From Flavobacterium agricola (GTDB taxonomy: Bacteria; Bacteroidota; Bacteroidia; Flavobacteriales; Flavobacteriaceae): 64,000 nt of DNA. Under the pieces are notes generated by a model. The model made no database searches and was not told the origin of the DNA. It saw nothing but the letters and a program-made list of their open reading frames with translations. Below, piece by piece: positions 1 through 8,607 of the stretch. The stretch lies in assembly GCF_025919725.1 (NCBI RefSeq), contig NZ_CP081495.1:248001-312000 (forward strand). The letters run 5' to 3'. The translations under genes and the position numbers were made by a program. Every line of letters begins with the position of its first letter. Position 1 is the first letter of the stretch.

Positions 1-2357
1 CGCTTGTAATTCGTCCGTCATTTACTTTAGGAGGTACAGGAGCAGCATTTGTTCATACTGCTGAAGAATTTGATGAACTTTTAACCCGTGGTTTAGAAGC
101 ATCTCCAATTCATGAAGTTTTAATTGATAAAGCTTTATTGGGCTGGAAAGAATATGAATTGGAGTTATTACGCGATAAAAACGACAACGTAGTTATTATT
201 TGTACTATTGAAAATATGGATCCGATGGGAATTCATACCGGAGATAGTATTACAGTAGCTCCTGCTATGACGCTTTCTGACAGAACTTTTCAGAAAATGC
301 GTGATATGGCTATAAAAATGATGCGTAGCATTGGTAATTTTGCTGGTGGTTGTAACGTGCAGTTTGCAGTTTCGCCAGATGAGAAAGAAGATATTGTGGC
401 AATTGAAATTAACCCACGTGTTTCTCGTTCATCTGCTTTAGCATCAAAAGCAACAGGATATCCTATTGCAAAAATTGCTAGTAAATTAGCTTTAGGTTAT
501 ACGCTTGATGAATTACAAAATCAAATTACAAAATCTACATCTGCTTTATTCGAGCCAACTTTAGATTATGTAATTGTGAAAATACCACGTTGGAACTTTG
601 ATAAGTTTGAAGGAGCTGACCGTACTTTAGGTTTACAAATGAAATCGGTAGGTGAGGTTATGGGTATTGGACGTTCGTTTCAAGAAGCTTTACAAAAAGC
701 AACTCAATCATTAGAAATTAAACGTAACGGAATTGGTGCAGACGGAAAAGGTTATACCAATTACGAACAAATTATAGAAAAATTAAAGTACGCATCTTGG
801 GACCGTGTTTTTGTAATTTATGATGCTATTGCTATGGGAATTACCTTAGAGCGCATTCATGAAATTACAGCAATAGACATGTGGTTCTTAAAGCAATATG
901 AAGAAATGTATGCTTTAGAAAAAGAAATTTCTAAACATGAACTGGCAACCGTTCCGAGAGAATTGCTTTTAGATGCAAAACAAAAAGGTTTTTCAGACCG
1001 TCAAATCGCACACATGTTAAAATGTTTAGAAAGCGAAGTTTACAACAAACGTACCGAATTAAACATTAAACGTGTATTTAAATTGGTAGATACGTGTGCG
1101 GCTGAATTTGTTGCACAAACGCCGTATTTTTACTCAACGTTTGAACAAAGTATTCAAAAAGCTGACGGAACTGTTTATACAGAAACAGAAAGTAAAGTTT
1201 CTGACCGTAAAAAAGTAGTAGTTTTAGGTTCTGGGCCAAACCGAATTGGACAAGGAATTGAATTTGACTATTCTTGTGTTCATGGTGTTTTAGCAGCGTC
1301 AGAATGTGGGTACGAAACCATTATGATTAACTGTAATCCAGAAACGGTTTCTACAGATTTTGATACAGCAGATAAATTGTATTTTGAACCTGTAAACTGG
1401 GAACATATTTACGATATTATTTTACATGAAAAGCCAGAAGGCGTAATTGTTCAGTTAGGTGGACAAACAGCACTTAAATTGGCAGAAAAATTATCTAAAT
1501 ACGGTATTAAAATTATCGGAACAAGCTTTGAAGCTTTAGATTTGGCTGAAGATCGTGGTCGTTTTTCTGAATTGTTAACAGAGCTTGGTATTCCATTCCC
1601 TAGATTTGGAGTTGCAGAAACTGCATCAGAAGCTTCTGCGTTAGCAGATCAATTAGATTTCCCATTATTAGTTCGTCCATCGTACGTACTGGGTGGGCAA
1701 GGAATGAAAATTGTAATCAACAAACGTGAGCTTGAAGAGCACGTAATTGAATTAACAAAACAAATTCCAGGGAATAAATTACTTTTAGACCACTATTTAG
1801 ACGGAGCAATTGAAGCGGAAGCTGATGCGATTTGTGACGGAGAAAATGTGTACATTATTGGTATTATGGAGCATATTGAACCTTGTGGGGTGCACTCAGG
1901 AGATTCTAACGCAACATTACCTCCGTTCAACTTAGGTGAATTTGTAATGCAACAAATTAAAGACCATACCAAAAAAATTGCTTTAGCACTTAAAACGGTT
2001 GGTTTAATTAACATTCAATTCGCTATTAAAGACGATACGGTGTATATTATCGAAGCAAATCCACGTGCATCTAGAACCGTTCCTTTCATTGCAAAAGCTT
2101 ATGGTGAACCGTATGTAAATTACGCAACAAAAGTAATGTTAGGGGCTAATAAGGTTACCGATTTTACATTTAACCCACAATTAGAAGGTTATGCCATTAA
2201 ACAACCGGTTTTCTCATTCTCTAAATTCCATAATGTAAACAAAGCATTAGGTCCAGAAATGAAATCAACCGGAGAAAGCATCTTATTTATTAAAGATTTA
2301 AAAGATGATGATTTCTACGAATTATATTCTCGCAGAAAAATGTATTTAAGTAAATAA
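1..2357 (+). CDS. carB: Carbamoyl-phosphate synthase large subunit (3' part, start outside window)
   Basis: This is the large subunit that makes carbamoyl phosphate from glutamine-derived ammonia, bicarbonate and two ATP, for pyrimidine and arginine synthesis. The reading frame is open from base 3, so the start lies upstream. Visible are the first ATP-grasp domain (VIRPSFTLGGTG, then EINPRVSRSSALASKATGYP), the central oligomerisation region, and the second carbamoylating half, starting at VVVLGSGPNRIGQGIEFDYS and holding a second ATP-grasp (RPSYVLGGQGM, EANPRASRTVPF). The protein stops about 25 residues after the second LGPEMKSTGE motif, so it lacks the C-terminal MGS-like allosteric domain of the E. 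coli enzyme. An intrinsic terminator follows at once, so this end looks genuine rather than frameshifted. Confidence 0.97.
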   Translation, partial: LVIRPSFTLGGTGAAFVHTAEEFDELLTRGLEASPIHEVLIDKALLGWKEYELELLRDKNDNVVIICTIENMDPMGIHTGDSITVAPAMTLSDRTFQKMRDMAIKMMRSIGNFAGGCNVQFAVSPDEKEDIVAIEINPRVSRSSALASKATGYPIAKIASKLALGYTLDELQNQITKSTSALFEPTLDYVIVKIPRWNFDKFEGADRTLGLQMKSVGEVMGIGRSFQEALQKATQSLEIKRNGIGADGKGYTNYEQIIEKLKYASWDRVFVIYDAIAMGITLERIHEITAIDMWFLKQYEEMYALEKEISKHELATVPRELLLDAKQKGFSDRQIAHMLKCLESEVYNKRTELNIKRVFKLVDTCAAEFVAQTPYFYSTFEQSIQKADGTVYTETESKVSDRKKVVVLGSGPNRIGQGIEFDYSCVHGVLAASECGYETIMINCNPETVSTDFDTADKLYFEPVNWEHIYDIILHEKPEGVIVQLGGQTALKLAEKLSKYGIKIIGTSFEALDLAEDRGRFSELLTELGIPFPRFGVAETASEASALADQLDFPLLVRPSYVLGGQGMKIVINKRELEEHVIELTKQIPGNKLLLDHYLDGAIEAEADAICDGENVYIIGIMEHIEPCGVHSGDSNATLPPFNLGEFVMQQIKDHTKKIALALKTVGLINIQFAIKDDTVYIIEANPRASRTVPFIAKAYGEPYVNYATKVMLGANKVTDFTFNPQLEGYAIKQPVFSFSKFHNVNKALGPEMKSTGESILFIKDLKDDDFYELYSRRKMYLSK

Positions 2358-2380
2358 GCAATACATATTCCATATTAAAA

Positions 2381-2408
2381 ACGCTCAGTACAATCTGAGC
2401 GTTTTTTT
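2381..2408 (+). terminator. Intrinsic terminator of carB
   Basis: An 8-bp stem (ACGCTCAG / CTGAGCGT, 2381-2388 and 2395-2402) with a 6-base loop is followed by a run of T. It sits 24 bases after the carB stop. Confidence 0.9.
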
Positions 2409-2455
2409 ATTTCTTAAACCAACCTTAAAAAATAGGGATATCTATATAAATTTTA

Positions 2456-2463
2456 TATTTTTG
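2456..2463 (+). promoter_or_regulatory. Bacteroidota -7 box of the idi operon
   Basis: TATTTTTG matches the TAnnTTTG -7 consensus of the Bacteroidota housekeeping sigma factor exactly, 22 bases before the idi start and after the carB terminator. I see no clear TTG at the -33 position. Confidence 0.6.
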
Positions 2464-2484
2464 TTGATTAGAATATTTTAAGCT

Positions 2485-3012
2485 ATGATAGAAGAGAAAG
2501 TAATTTTGGTAAACGAAAAAGACGAACCAATTGGTTTAATGCCAAAGTTAGAAGCGCACGAAAAAGCTGTATTGCACCGTGCATTTTCTGTTTTTGTTTT
2601 GAATGATAAAAACGAGCTAATGTTACAGCAACGTGCAGCCGACAAATATCATTCTCCTTTATTGTGGACTAATACGTGTTGTAGCCACCAACGTGATGGC
2701 GAAAGCAACATTCAAGCTGGTAAACGCAGGTTGTTAGAAGAAATGGGTTTTGAAGTTGAGCTGAAAGAGCTTTTCTCGTTTATCTACAAAGCTCCATTTG
2801 ATAACGGCTTAACCGAACACGAATTAGATCACGTAATGATTGGGTATAGCAACCAAGAACCTAATATAAATTTAGAAGAAGTTGCAAGTTGGAAATGGAT
2901 GAAAATGGATGCTGTTCAAGCAGATATCAAAGCCAACCCACAAAATTATACGGAATGGTTTAAAATTATTTTCGAAAAATTTTATCATTATTTAGAAGTT
3001 AAAACTATTTAA
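2485..3012 (+). CDS. idi: Isopentenyl-diphosphate delta-isomerase (type I)
   Basis: This Nudix-fold enzyme interconverts isopentenyl and dimethylallyl diphosphate, supplying isoprenoids such as the menaquinone side chain. The 175-residue product has the type I catalytic Cys in TNTCCSH (residues 62-68), the metal-binding and catalytic acids in TEHELDH (110-116), and a Nudix-like stretch GKRRLLEEMGFE near residue 80. It is the first gene of an apparent operon: queD begins one base after its stop, then manA and a small protein follow. The ATG is supported by the -7 box 22 bases upstream and by family length. Confidence 0.95.
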   Translation: MIEEKVILVNEKDEPIGLMPKLEAHEKAVLHRAFSVFVLNDKNELMLQQRAADKYHSPLLWTNTCCSHQRDGESNIQAGKRRLLEEMGFEVELKELFSFIYKAPFDNGLTEHELDHVMIGYSNQEPNINLEEVASWKWMKMDAVQADIKANPQNYTEWFKIIFEKFYHYLEVKTI

Positions 3013-3013
3013 T

Positions 3014-3424
3014 ATGCTTGTTACTGTATCTCGAAAAGCACATTTTAATGCGGCACATCGTTTGTACCGTTCAGATTGGGATGATCAAAAAAACAATCAA
3101 GTTTTTGGAAAATGCAGTAACCCCAACTTTCATGGGCATAATTACGAGTTAATTGTTTCAGTTACTGGTCCTGTAGATAAAGAAACGGGCTATGTTATAG
3201 ATATGAAAATATTAGCCGATATTATAGAAGCTCAAGTAGAAGCACATTTAGACCATAAAAATTTAAATTTAGATGTTGACGATTTTAAAGATTTAATTCC
3301 AACGGCAGAACATATTGCATTTGTAATCTACAATCGTATTAAACCGCATTTAGCATCAGAACTTAATTTAGAAATTACTCTGTACGAAACCCCTCGAAAT
3401 TTTGTTACGTACAAAGGGCAGTAA
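3014..3424 (+). CDS. queD: 6-pyruvoyl-tetrahydropterin synthase / 6-carboxytetrahydropterin synthase
   Basis: This is a member of the PTPS/QueD family. QueD converts 7,8-dihydroneopterin triphosphate to 6-carboxytetrahydropterin in queuosine synthesis; eukaryotic-type PTPS makes 6-pyruvoyl-tetrahydropterin. Zinc ligands are His15 (FNAAHRL), His40 and His42 (HGHNY). The catalytic Cys34 lies in GKCSNPNFHGHNY, a spacing closer to the PTPS-like branch. His81 (LDHKNLN) and the pterin-anchoring Glu125 (YETPRNF) are present. The 136-residue length is normal for the family. The start is one base after the idi stop, which suggests translational coupling. I favour QueD because no biopterin-using genes are nearby, but the sequence does not settle which product is made. 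Confidence 0.85.
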   Translation: MLVTVSRKAHFNAAHRLYRSDWDDQKNNQVFGKCSNPNFHGHNYELIVSVTGPVDKETGYVIDMKILADIIEAQVEAHLDHKNLNLDVDDFKDLIPTAEHIAFVIYNRIKPHLASELNLEITLYETPRNFVTYKGQ

Positions 3425-3433
3425 AAATTATTT

Positions 3434-4420
3434 ATGTCGAACAACAATATATTATACCCCTTGCTTTTTAAGCCCATATATAAAGAGCGTATTTGGGGTG
3501 GTTGTAAATTAAAAACATATTTAGGTAAAGATATCCCATCAGATTCTATTGGAGAAAGTTGGGAAATTGCAGATTTACCTAACGACACAAACCTTATAGC
3601 AAACGGGAACTTAAAGGGAACTTGCTTTAAAACAGCTATAAACCAATATAAAGATGCTATTTTAGGAGGCAAAGTAGTAGAGAAATTTGGATTAAACTTT
3701 CCGTTGTTATTTAAGTTTCTTGATGCGAAAGACGATTTATCGATTCAGCTTCATCCCAACGATGAGCTAGCTAAAAAACGACACAATTCGTTTGGTAAAA
3801 CAGAAATGTGGTACGTAATGCAAGCGGATGAAGATGCCGAAATAATTATTGGATTTAAAGAGAATTGTTCTTCTTCTCAATATCTAAAGCATTTAGAAAA
3901 TAAAACGTTACCTCAAATCTTAAAACGCATTAAAGTTAAGGCGGGTGATGTTTATTTTTTAGAAACAGGTACAATTCATGCCATTGGTAAAGGAATTGTT
4001 ATTGCTGAGGTACAACAAACAAGTGATATTACCTATCGCGTTTACGATTGGGATCGAGTTGACGCAAAAGGTAAATCTAGAGAATTGTGTAGAATTGCAG
4101 TAGAATTGGCTTTAGATGCTATTAATTACAATTATGTAGATGCCAAACGCGTTTATACCTCGCGTCCAAATCAAAACAACCCTATTGTTTCTAGTAATTA
4201 TTTTACTACTAATTTTATTCCTTTAACAGCTGAATTAAGTATTGTTAAAAATTCAGATTGTTTTAGGGTATATATTGTAACGCAAGGTTTGGTAAACATT
4301 CAGATTGAAAACGAAATTTTTTCATTTCAATTAGGTGATACTATTTTGATACCTGCCAGCATTACAAACTATGTGTTAAAAGGTCAAGCAGATTTGCTTG
4401 AAATATATATAGAATATTAA
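3434..4420 (+). CDS. manA: Mannose-6-phosphate isomerase, class I
   Basis: This zinc enzyme interconverts mannose-6-phosphate and fructose-6-phosphate, linking glycolysis to GDP-mannose and surface sugars. The 328-residue product is the short, Bacillus-like form. It has the zinc-site motif QLHPND (residues 105-110), GKTEMWYV (121-128) and the active-site loop TGTIHAIGKG near residue 180, with a C-terminal cupin-like segment. It starts nine bases after queD, and the small gene after it begins 17 bases past its stop with no terminator between, so all four genes probably share one mRNA. No metabolic link between idi, queD and manA is obvious. Confidence 0.93.
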   Translation: MSNNNILYPLLFKPIYKERIWGGCKLKTYLGKDIPSDSIGESWEIADLPNDTNLIANGNLKGTCFKTAINQYKDAILGGKVVEKFGLNFPLLFKFLDAKDDLSIQLHPNDELAKKRHNSFGKTEMWYVMQADEDAEIIIGFKENCSSSQYLKHLENKTLPQILKRIKVKAGDVYFLETGTIHAIGKGIVIAEVQQTSDITYRVYDWDRVDAKGKSRELCRIAVELALDAINYNYVDAKRVYTSRPNQNNPIVSSNYFTTNFIPLTAELSIVKNSDCFRVYIVTQGLVNIQIENEIFSFQLGDTILIPASITNYVLKGQADLLEIYIEY

Positions 4421-4437
4421 TTTAAAAAAAGAATAAA

Positions 4438-4689
4438 ATGGCAAGCGTAAGAAACTTAAAAAAGAATGTTAATTATGTTTTAGGTGACATTATTAGCGAA
4501 GTAATTTGGATTGGAAACAACTCAGAAGAAGGTGAAAAAATTGTTCAAGAAGCATTTGTTGCTTACGACGATTTAATTGCTAGAATCAATGCAAAACAAG
4601 TTGAAAATAAAAAAGCACATTTTTCTAAAATTAACGAAGATTTTAAAAAGATTGCTAATCAATTAGTTGACAAAGTAAACGCGCTATAG
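4438..4689 (+). CDS. Small conserved protein of unknown function (83 aa)
   Basis: I recall similar short proteins in Bacteroidota but no assigned function. It is basic at the N-terminus (MASVRNLKKNVNY) and predicted mostly helical, with many Lys, Glu, Asn and Ala residues, no signal peptide and no membrane segment. A small nucleic-acid- or ribosome-associated role is possible, but nothing in the sequence proves it. It is the last gene of the idi-queD-manA group, and the tRNA promoter lies just downstream with no terminator between, so readthrough into the tRNA cluster is possible. Confidence 0.75.
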   Translation: MASVRNLKKNVNYVLGDIISEVIWIGNNSEEGEKIVQEAFVAYDDLIARINAKQVENKKAHFSKINEDFKKIANQLVDKVNAL

Positions 4690-4723
4690 TGCGAAAAATC
4701 TCAAAAAAATGTTTCTCAAATCG

Positions 4724-4753
4724 TTTGTAGATTAGAAAAAACTTATATCTTTG
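4724..4753 (+). promoter_or_regulatory. Promoter of the tRNA-Thr cluster
   Basis: TTTG (4724-4727) and TATCTTTG (4746-4753) are separated by 18 bases. This is a full match to the Bacteroidota -33/-7 pattern, about 20 bases before the first tRNA. Confidence 0.8.
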
Positions 4754-4772
4754 CACCCGAATTGAGAACAAC

Positions 4773-4846
4773 GCCGGTGTAGCTCAGTTGGCTAGAGCAG
4801 CTGATTTGTAATCAGCAGGTCGTGGGTTCGAGTCCCTCCATCGGCT
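4773..4846 (+). tRNA. tRNA-Thr(UGU), copy 1
   Basis: A 74-base cloverleaf with acceptor arms GCCGGTG/CATCGGC, D-arm GCTC/GAGC, anticodon stem GCTGA/TCAGC, loop TTTGTAA (anticodon TGT, reading ACA) and T-loop TTCGAGT. The T-stem GTGGG/CCCTC carries a U-U mismatch at its second pair. The 3' CCA is not encoded. Confidence 0.95.
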
Positions 4847-4913
4847 CAATTTAAAACACGTTCTTTTATATAGATTGTTAAGTTTCTAAAACTAGAAAAA
4901 AAAAAAATATTTT

Positions 4914-4987
4914 GCCGGTGTAGCTCAGTTGGCTAGAGCAGCTGATTTGTAATCAGCAGGTCGTGGGTTCGAGTCCCTCCATCGGCT
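4914..4987 (+). tRNA. tRNA-Thr(UGU), copy 2
   Basis: Identical over all 74 bases to copy 1, including the T-stem mismatch, and separated from it by a 67-base AT-rich spacer with a long A run. No CCA is encoded. Confidence 0.95.
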
Positions 4988-5028
4988 CTAAGTTTAGAAA
5001 CTTTTTTTGATATTTTAAATTATATTTT

Positions 5029-5102
5029 GCCGGTGTAGCTCAGTTGGCTAGAGCAGCTGATTTGTAATCAGCAGGTCGTGGGTTCGAGTCCCTCCATCGG
5101 CT
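5029..5102 (+). tRNA. tRNA-Thr(UGU), copy 3
   Basis: Identical to copies 1 and 2. The 41-base spacer before it contains a short AAGTTT/AAACTT inverted repeat followed by T residues, which could act as a weak terminator or processing signal. No CCA is encoded. Confidence 0.95.
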
Positions 5103-5137
5103 CAAACAATCTATAATAAATAGAGTTATTACACCTT

Positions 5138-5211
5138 GCCGGTGTAGCTCAGTTGGCTAGAGCAGCTGATTTGTAATCAGCAGGTCGTGGGTTCGAGTCC
5201 CTCCATCGGCT
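5138..5211 (+). tRNA. tRNA-Thr(UGU), copy 4
   Basis: Identical to the other three copies, with a 35-base spacer before it. Unlike the others it is followed directly by CCA (5212-5214) before the terminator A-tract, so it may be the ancestral copy or the match may be chance. Confidence 0.95.
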
Positions 5212-5216
5212 CCAAA

Positions 5217-5246
5217 AAAAGGTCCATCTTTATAGATGGACCTTTT
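5217..5246 (+). terminator. Terminator of the tRNA cluster
   Basis: A 9-bp stem GGTCCATCT/AGATGGACC (5221-5229, 5234-5242) has a TTAT loop, flanking A and T tracts, and ends in TTTT. Confidence 0.9.
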
Positions 5247-5280
5247 CTATTTTATAAAAGCACAAATGCTTTGTATAAAT

Positions 5281-5310
5281 AAAAAAAGCAGTCCCAAAGG
5301 ACCGCTTTTT
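5281..5310 (-). terminator. Terminator of the DUF4369 lipoprotein gene
   Basis: On the minus strand a GCGGTCC/GGACTGC stem with a TTTG loop precedes a T run. One pair is G-U on this strand but A-C on the other, which fixes the orientation. It overlaps the stop codon of the gene. Confidence 0.85.
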
Positions 5311-6025
5311 ATTCTGTTTCACGAACTTTTAATAAGTTCTGCAACTCTTTGCCATATTTAGAATTATAAACTTCTGTAGGGATGTTTTTTGTAATGCTAT
5401 CTAATATTGGTTTAGATATGTTTGGGATTTCGTCTACAATTAAAAGAGCAGCAATTTCTTTATCTTGGTTGTTTTTTACAAAATTAGCAACGGCTAAATA
5501 ACGCTGAACGATTAGTTTGTCTGAAGCTTTCTGAATGCTGTCAATACGCGCGTAATTTTTTTCTTTCTTTGCTAAAATATCTAAGCCAATTAAACGGGTA
5601 CTTTCGTTTCTGTATCTAGAAACCATGTTACGGTATTGTTCGTACAATTCATGGTTTTTAGAACCTGTAATTTTTGCGTTGTAGTAAAACTGTTGTAAGG
5701 TAGTTTCAATATTCATTTCACCCGGTTCAGCAAAAAATACTAAAGAATTATCTATATTGTTTGAGTTGTTACGTTCTATGTTTAAAAACATCAATTCTGG
5801 TGAATCAATTTTAAATTTTTTAGTAAATTTAGAATCGCCATCTACAATAACGCTATCAATTGTTACTAAAGCGCTATCAATTTCTTTCTGAAAGTACAAC
5901 TTACCTTGTTTAAAACCATCTATATTGCCGGTAATGGTTAAATTGTAATCGTTATTTTCTTCTTGTTTATTCGAGCAAGATGCAATTAGGGTAAGCGTAG
6001 CAAGCGCAAAAAAAATTTTTTTCAT
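5309..6025 (-). CDS. DUF4369-type lipoprotein
   Basis: The start is placed at the ATG of MKKIFFALATLTLIASCS (6025) because this gives a clean lipoprotein signal with the lipobox Cys at residue 17; a longer version adds seven unlikely residues. The 238-residue product resembles the DUF4369 domain (ITGNIDGFKQGKLYFQK, then a beta-rich region and a helical C-terminal half). In many Bacteroidota proteins this domain precedes a thioredoxin-like AhpC/TSA domain, which is missing here. It is probably anchored in the cell envelope; its function is unknown. It is preceded by the terminator of the upstream peptidase gene, so it is probably transcribed alone. Confidence 0.8.
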   Translation of the reverse strand: MKKIFFALATLTLIASCSNKQEENNDYNLTITGNIDGFKQGKLYFQKEIDSALVTIDSVIVDGDSKFTKKFKIDSPELMFLNIERNNSNNIDNSLVFFAEPGEMNIETTLQQFYYNAKITGSKNHELYEQYRNMVSRYRNESTRLIGLDILAKKEKNYARIDSIQKASDKLIVQRYLAVANFVKNNQDKEIAALLIVDEIPNISKPILDSITKNIPTEVYNSKYGKELQNLLKVRETE

Positions 6026-6067
6026 GTTAGTTAAATTTGCCTGCAAAATAAGTAAATATTTTAAAAT

Positions 6068-6104
6068 AAAAAGCGCTTTCTTAGAATAAGAAAGCGCTTT
6101 TTTT
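6068..6104 (-). terminator. Terminator after the M61 peptidase gene
   Basis: A perfect 16-bp inverted repeat (6068-6083, 6087-6102) with a GAA loop is flanked by A and T tracts. It ends transcription of the M61 gene and separates it from the DUF4369 lipoprotein gene. Confidence 0.9.
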
Positions 6105-7949
6105 CTAACCTTTTAACCAAGCATCTTTTAATGCTTTTTTAGCCGAATCTTTAAACATAAAAGCTTCAACTTGTTCTTCTTGTAGTTTTACTTTTCCGTT
6201 TATTGTTTGTTCTTTACCGTCTCTAACAATTACTACAGATATGGCATCTCCATTTTTCCACTTTGCTGCATCCGCAATAAAATCATAAATGTTATCTAAT
6301 CCATATTCTTTTTGATTGATGGATTTGATTACATCTTTAGATTGAATTCCTAAAGTTGTAAAAAAATCAGTAAGCTCAACATTTTCTGGAATAAATATGG
6401 TGTTATCTTCCTGATTGATATCAATTATAGGTTGATTTTTTGATAAAAAAGGATGCGATGTAATGGTATCCATTCCGGTACCAACGCCCATTTTATTAAA
6501 ATACTTTTCGTAATCAATCGGTTCTGTACCTTGAATATGATTATCTATAAAAGCTTTTACATTCGGCCCGGTTAAGCTGCTAATTTTAGCAAATAACTCA
6601 TCGTCTTTAAAAGGTTTATTACTCCCGTATTCTTTAGAAAGTTGTTTCATTAAATCTAAAATACCTTGTTTACCATTGCTAGCTTCACGCAATTCAATAT
6701 CCAAGCACATAGCAATTAACGCACCCTTTTGATATACGTTAATGTAGTTGTCTTTATATTCGCCTTCTAAAACGTTTTTAGATAATTTAGTAAACGGCAT
6801 TGTATCGTCATAACTTTGTGATTCATAAATTTTACGATTCATTCTGTTAAAAAACTCAGCTTCATCTATTAATCCTTGATTTACCTGAAACAAATTGGCA
6901 AAATACTCAGTAACGCCTTCGTACAACCATAAATGTTGTGACATTTTTGGATTGTTATAATCAAAATTGTGAATTTCTTCTGAATGAATGCTTAGTGGCG
7001 TAACGATATGAAAAAATTCGTGCGAAACAACATCTTTTAGCTGTTCTTCCAACATTTCCTGATTCATAAATTCAGGCATTACAACCGTAGTTGATGTTTG
7101 ATGTTCTAAAGCACCATATCCGCCAGCATCATCAAACTTACCGTTAGAAAGATAAAGTAATATAACATATTTTTCTGTGCTATTAAAATCGCCTAAAAAG
7201 CTTTTTTGCGCTTGCATGGTTGTTTTCATGGCATCTTTTATTGCAGCAGCGCTGTGCATATTATTTGGAGAATAAACACTGATTAAAATATCCATACCAT
7301 CAACTTTAAAAGATGTTGTATCGGGCACCGTGTACATAATTGGGTTGTCTACCACATCATGATAACGATTGGCCTTAAATACATCGGTAGTATTGGTATT
7401 ACTTAAGTTTTTTAATGCAGTTGCACCGTACATGTTTTGTGGCTTTTTAATTGTTATTTCGTACGGGCTGTTTTTGTATCCATCAAAATAACCCACAAAG
7501 CCATGCATGTTTAGCATAAAATTATCTGTTGCAATGTTTGTACCTGCTGGCGAAAATATTTTTTCTTCGTTTAAATATTCAGTATCATACGTATCGTTTA
7601 CCCAATATGTAATTTTAGCTAACTTTTTTGCATCGCTAATGGTCCAAGAATTTACATCGTATTTAGCAACAGGTAACTTGTTGCCTTTGGCATCATAAGC
7701 ATAAAATCGTTCCACGTATTTACCATAATCATCTTCAGAATAGGTTCCTGGGATAATTTTAGGAATGTGATAGGTAATTTCGTCGCTTTTTATTTTTGGA
7801 GCTTTAACCGAAACTTCGACCTGATCGTTTTGCACATTTACCAAGTTGATGTTTACTTGATTAACCGCCTGATTTTTTGATGTTATTTTTGTTGTATTAC
7901 AGCTAATAATAAAGGATGCTGTAATAATGGTAAATAATATTTTTTTCAT
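6105..7949 (-). CDS. M61 family metallopeptidase lipoprotein with PDZ domain
   Basis: This is a gluzincin-type aminopeptidase related to glycyl aminopeptidase, probably acting on peptides at the cell envelope. The 614-residue product starts with a lipoprotein signal (lipobox Cys17 in FIISCNTT). The zinc site is HEFFH (310-314), with the third ligand Glu344 in WLYEGVTEYF. A C-terminal PDZ-like domain covers roughly residues 505-595 (LGIQSKDVIKSINQKEYGL). This order, beta-rich N-terminal domain, catalytic domain, PDZ, is standard for M61. It has its own terminator and no operon partner. Confidence 0.93.
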   Translation of the reverse strand: MKKILFTIITASFIISCNTTKITSKNQAVNQVNINLVNVQNDQVEVSVKAPKIKSDEITYHIPKIIPGTYSEDDYGKYVERFYAYDAKGNKLPVAKYDVNSWTISDAKKLAKITYWVNDTYDTEYLNEEKIFSPAGTNIATDNFMLNMHGFVGYFDGYKNSPYEITIKKPQNMYGATALKNLSNTNTTDVFKANRYHDVVDNPIMYTVPDTTSFKVDGMDILISVYSPNNMHSAAAIKDAMKTTMQAQKSFLGDFNSTEKYVILLYLSNGKFDDAGGYGALEHQTSTTVVMPEFMNQEMLEEQLKDVVSHEFFHIVTPLSIHSEEIHNFDYNNPKMSQHLWLYEGVTEYFANLFQVNQGLIDEAEFFNRMNRKIYESQSYDDTMPFTKLSKNVLEGEYKDNYINVYQKGALIAMCLDIELREASNGKQGILDLMKQLSKEYGSNKPFKDDELFAKISSLTGPNVKAFIDNHIQGTEPIDYEKYFNKMGVGTGMDTITSHPFLSKNQPIIDINQEDNTIFIPENVELTDFFTTLGIQSKDVIKSINQKEYGLDNIYDFIADAAKWKNGDAISVVIVRDGKEQTINGKVKLQEEQVEAFMFKDSAKKALKDAWLKG

Positions 7950-8077
7950 TAGTAAATATTGTATGTAACAGATTATCTTATAAAGTTAACGAAATATCGT
8001 GGTTTTGTTGCGTAGCTTTCTGTTTATTTTAACAGATTAGATGTTTATTTGGTAGTGCTAAAAATGATGAGCAATAA

Positions 8078-8104
8078 AAAAAGCTCCTTTTAGGAGCTTT
8101 TAAT
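8078..8104 (-). terminator. Terminator of the DUF2805 gene
   Basis: The inverted repeat AAAGCTCCT/AGGAGCTTT (8080-8088, 8092-8100) is flanked by A and T tracts and ends right at the stop codon of the DUF2805 gene. Confidence 0.85.
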
Positions 8105-8385
8105 TAATCAAATTTATTTTTAAAATAGTATTTACTATCTAAATCGTCATCTTCTAAATCATTAAACTTAAGCGGTTTTAGCTTTTGTTTGGCAGCGGCT
8201 GTGCGCTTTTTCCAAGCCTCAAAATCTTCCGAGTTAAGCTTCATTTTCATTAAGCTGGTAACTTCACTTTCGTGCAGACCATAATCTCTTTTTAAAACAT
8301 CAAATGGTTTTTTATGTTTGTTTGCAATTTCTGCAATAGTTGCTAAAGTTTTAGCATCAAAATCTGAAATTTTTGCTTTTTCCAT
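8104..8385 (-). CDS. DUF2805 / TIGR03643 family protein (93 aa)
   Basis: A small soluble protein matching the DUF2805 pattern: an N-terminal helix, then KKPFDVLKRDYGLHESEVTSLM, a helix-turn-helix-like segment around residues 25-48, then EDFEAWKKRTAAAKQKLK. The acidic C-terminal tail (DLEDDDLDSK) is unlike the core. The family is of unknown function; the HTH-like part suggests nucleic acid binding, which is inference. It is transcribed alone. The 248-base AT-rich stretch upstream (8386-8633) holds its promoter region and the EamA terminator, and I see no other gene there. Confidence 0.75.
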   Translation of the reverse strand: MEKAKISDFDAKTLATIAEIANKHKKPFDVLKRDYGLHESEVTSLMKMKLNSEDFEAWKKRTAAAKQKLKPLKFNDLEDDDLDSKYYFKNKFD

Positions 8386-8607
8386 TAGTTAAAATGAATC
8401 AAATAGGATTTTTATTTTTTTTTAGTTAAACATTTATACACCAATATTAATGAAAAAAACAATAGAAAATTGTGTTGTTTGGCTTTTTTTAATTTTTTTT
8501 AATAAAAATATTTATAAAAGCTATTTTTTATAAAGAATTATCTGTTTTTTAAAAATATTTGTAATCATTTAAATTAAAATTGAAAAAGTTGTATTTTGTA
8601 TCAAATA

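Noticed and set aside
4773..5211. Four evenly spaced identical repeats, at first sight like a CRISPR array
   Set aside because: Each repeat folds as a complete tRNA-Thr cloverleaf with anticodon UGU, and the spacers are short, AT-rich and of unequal length.
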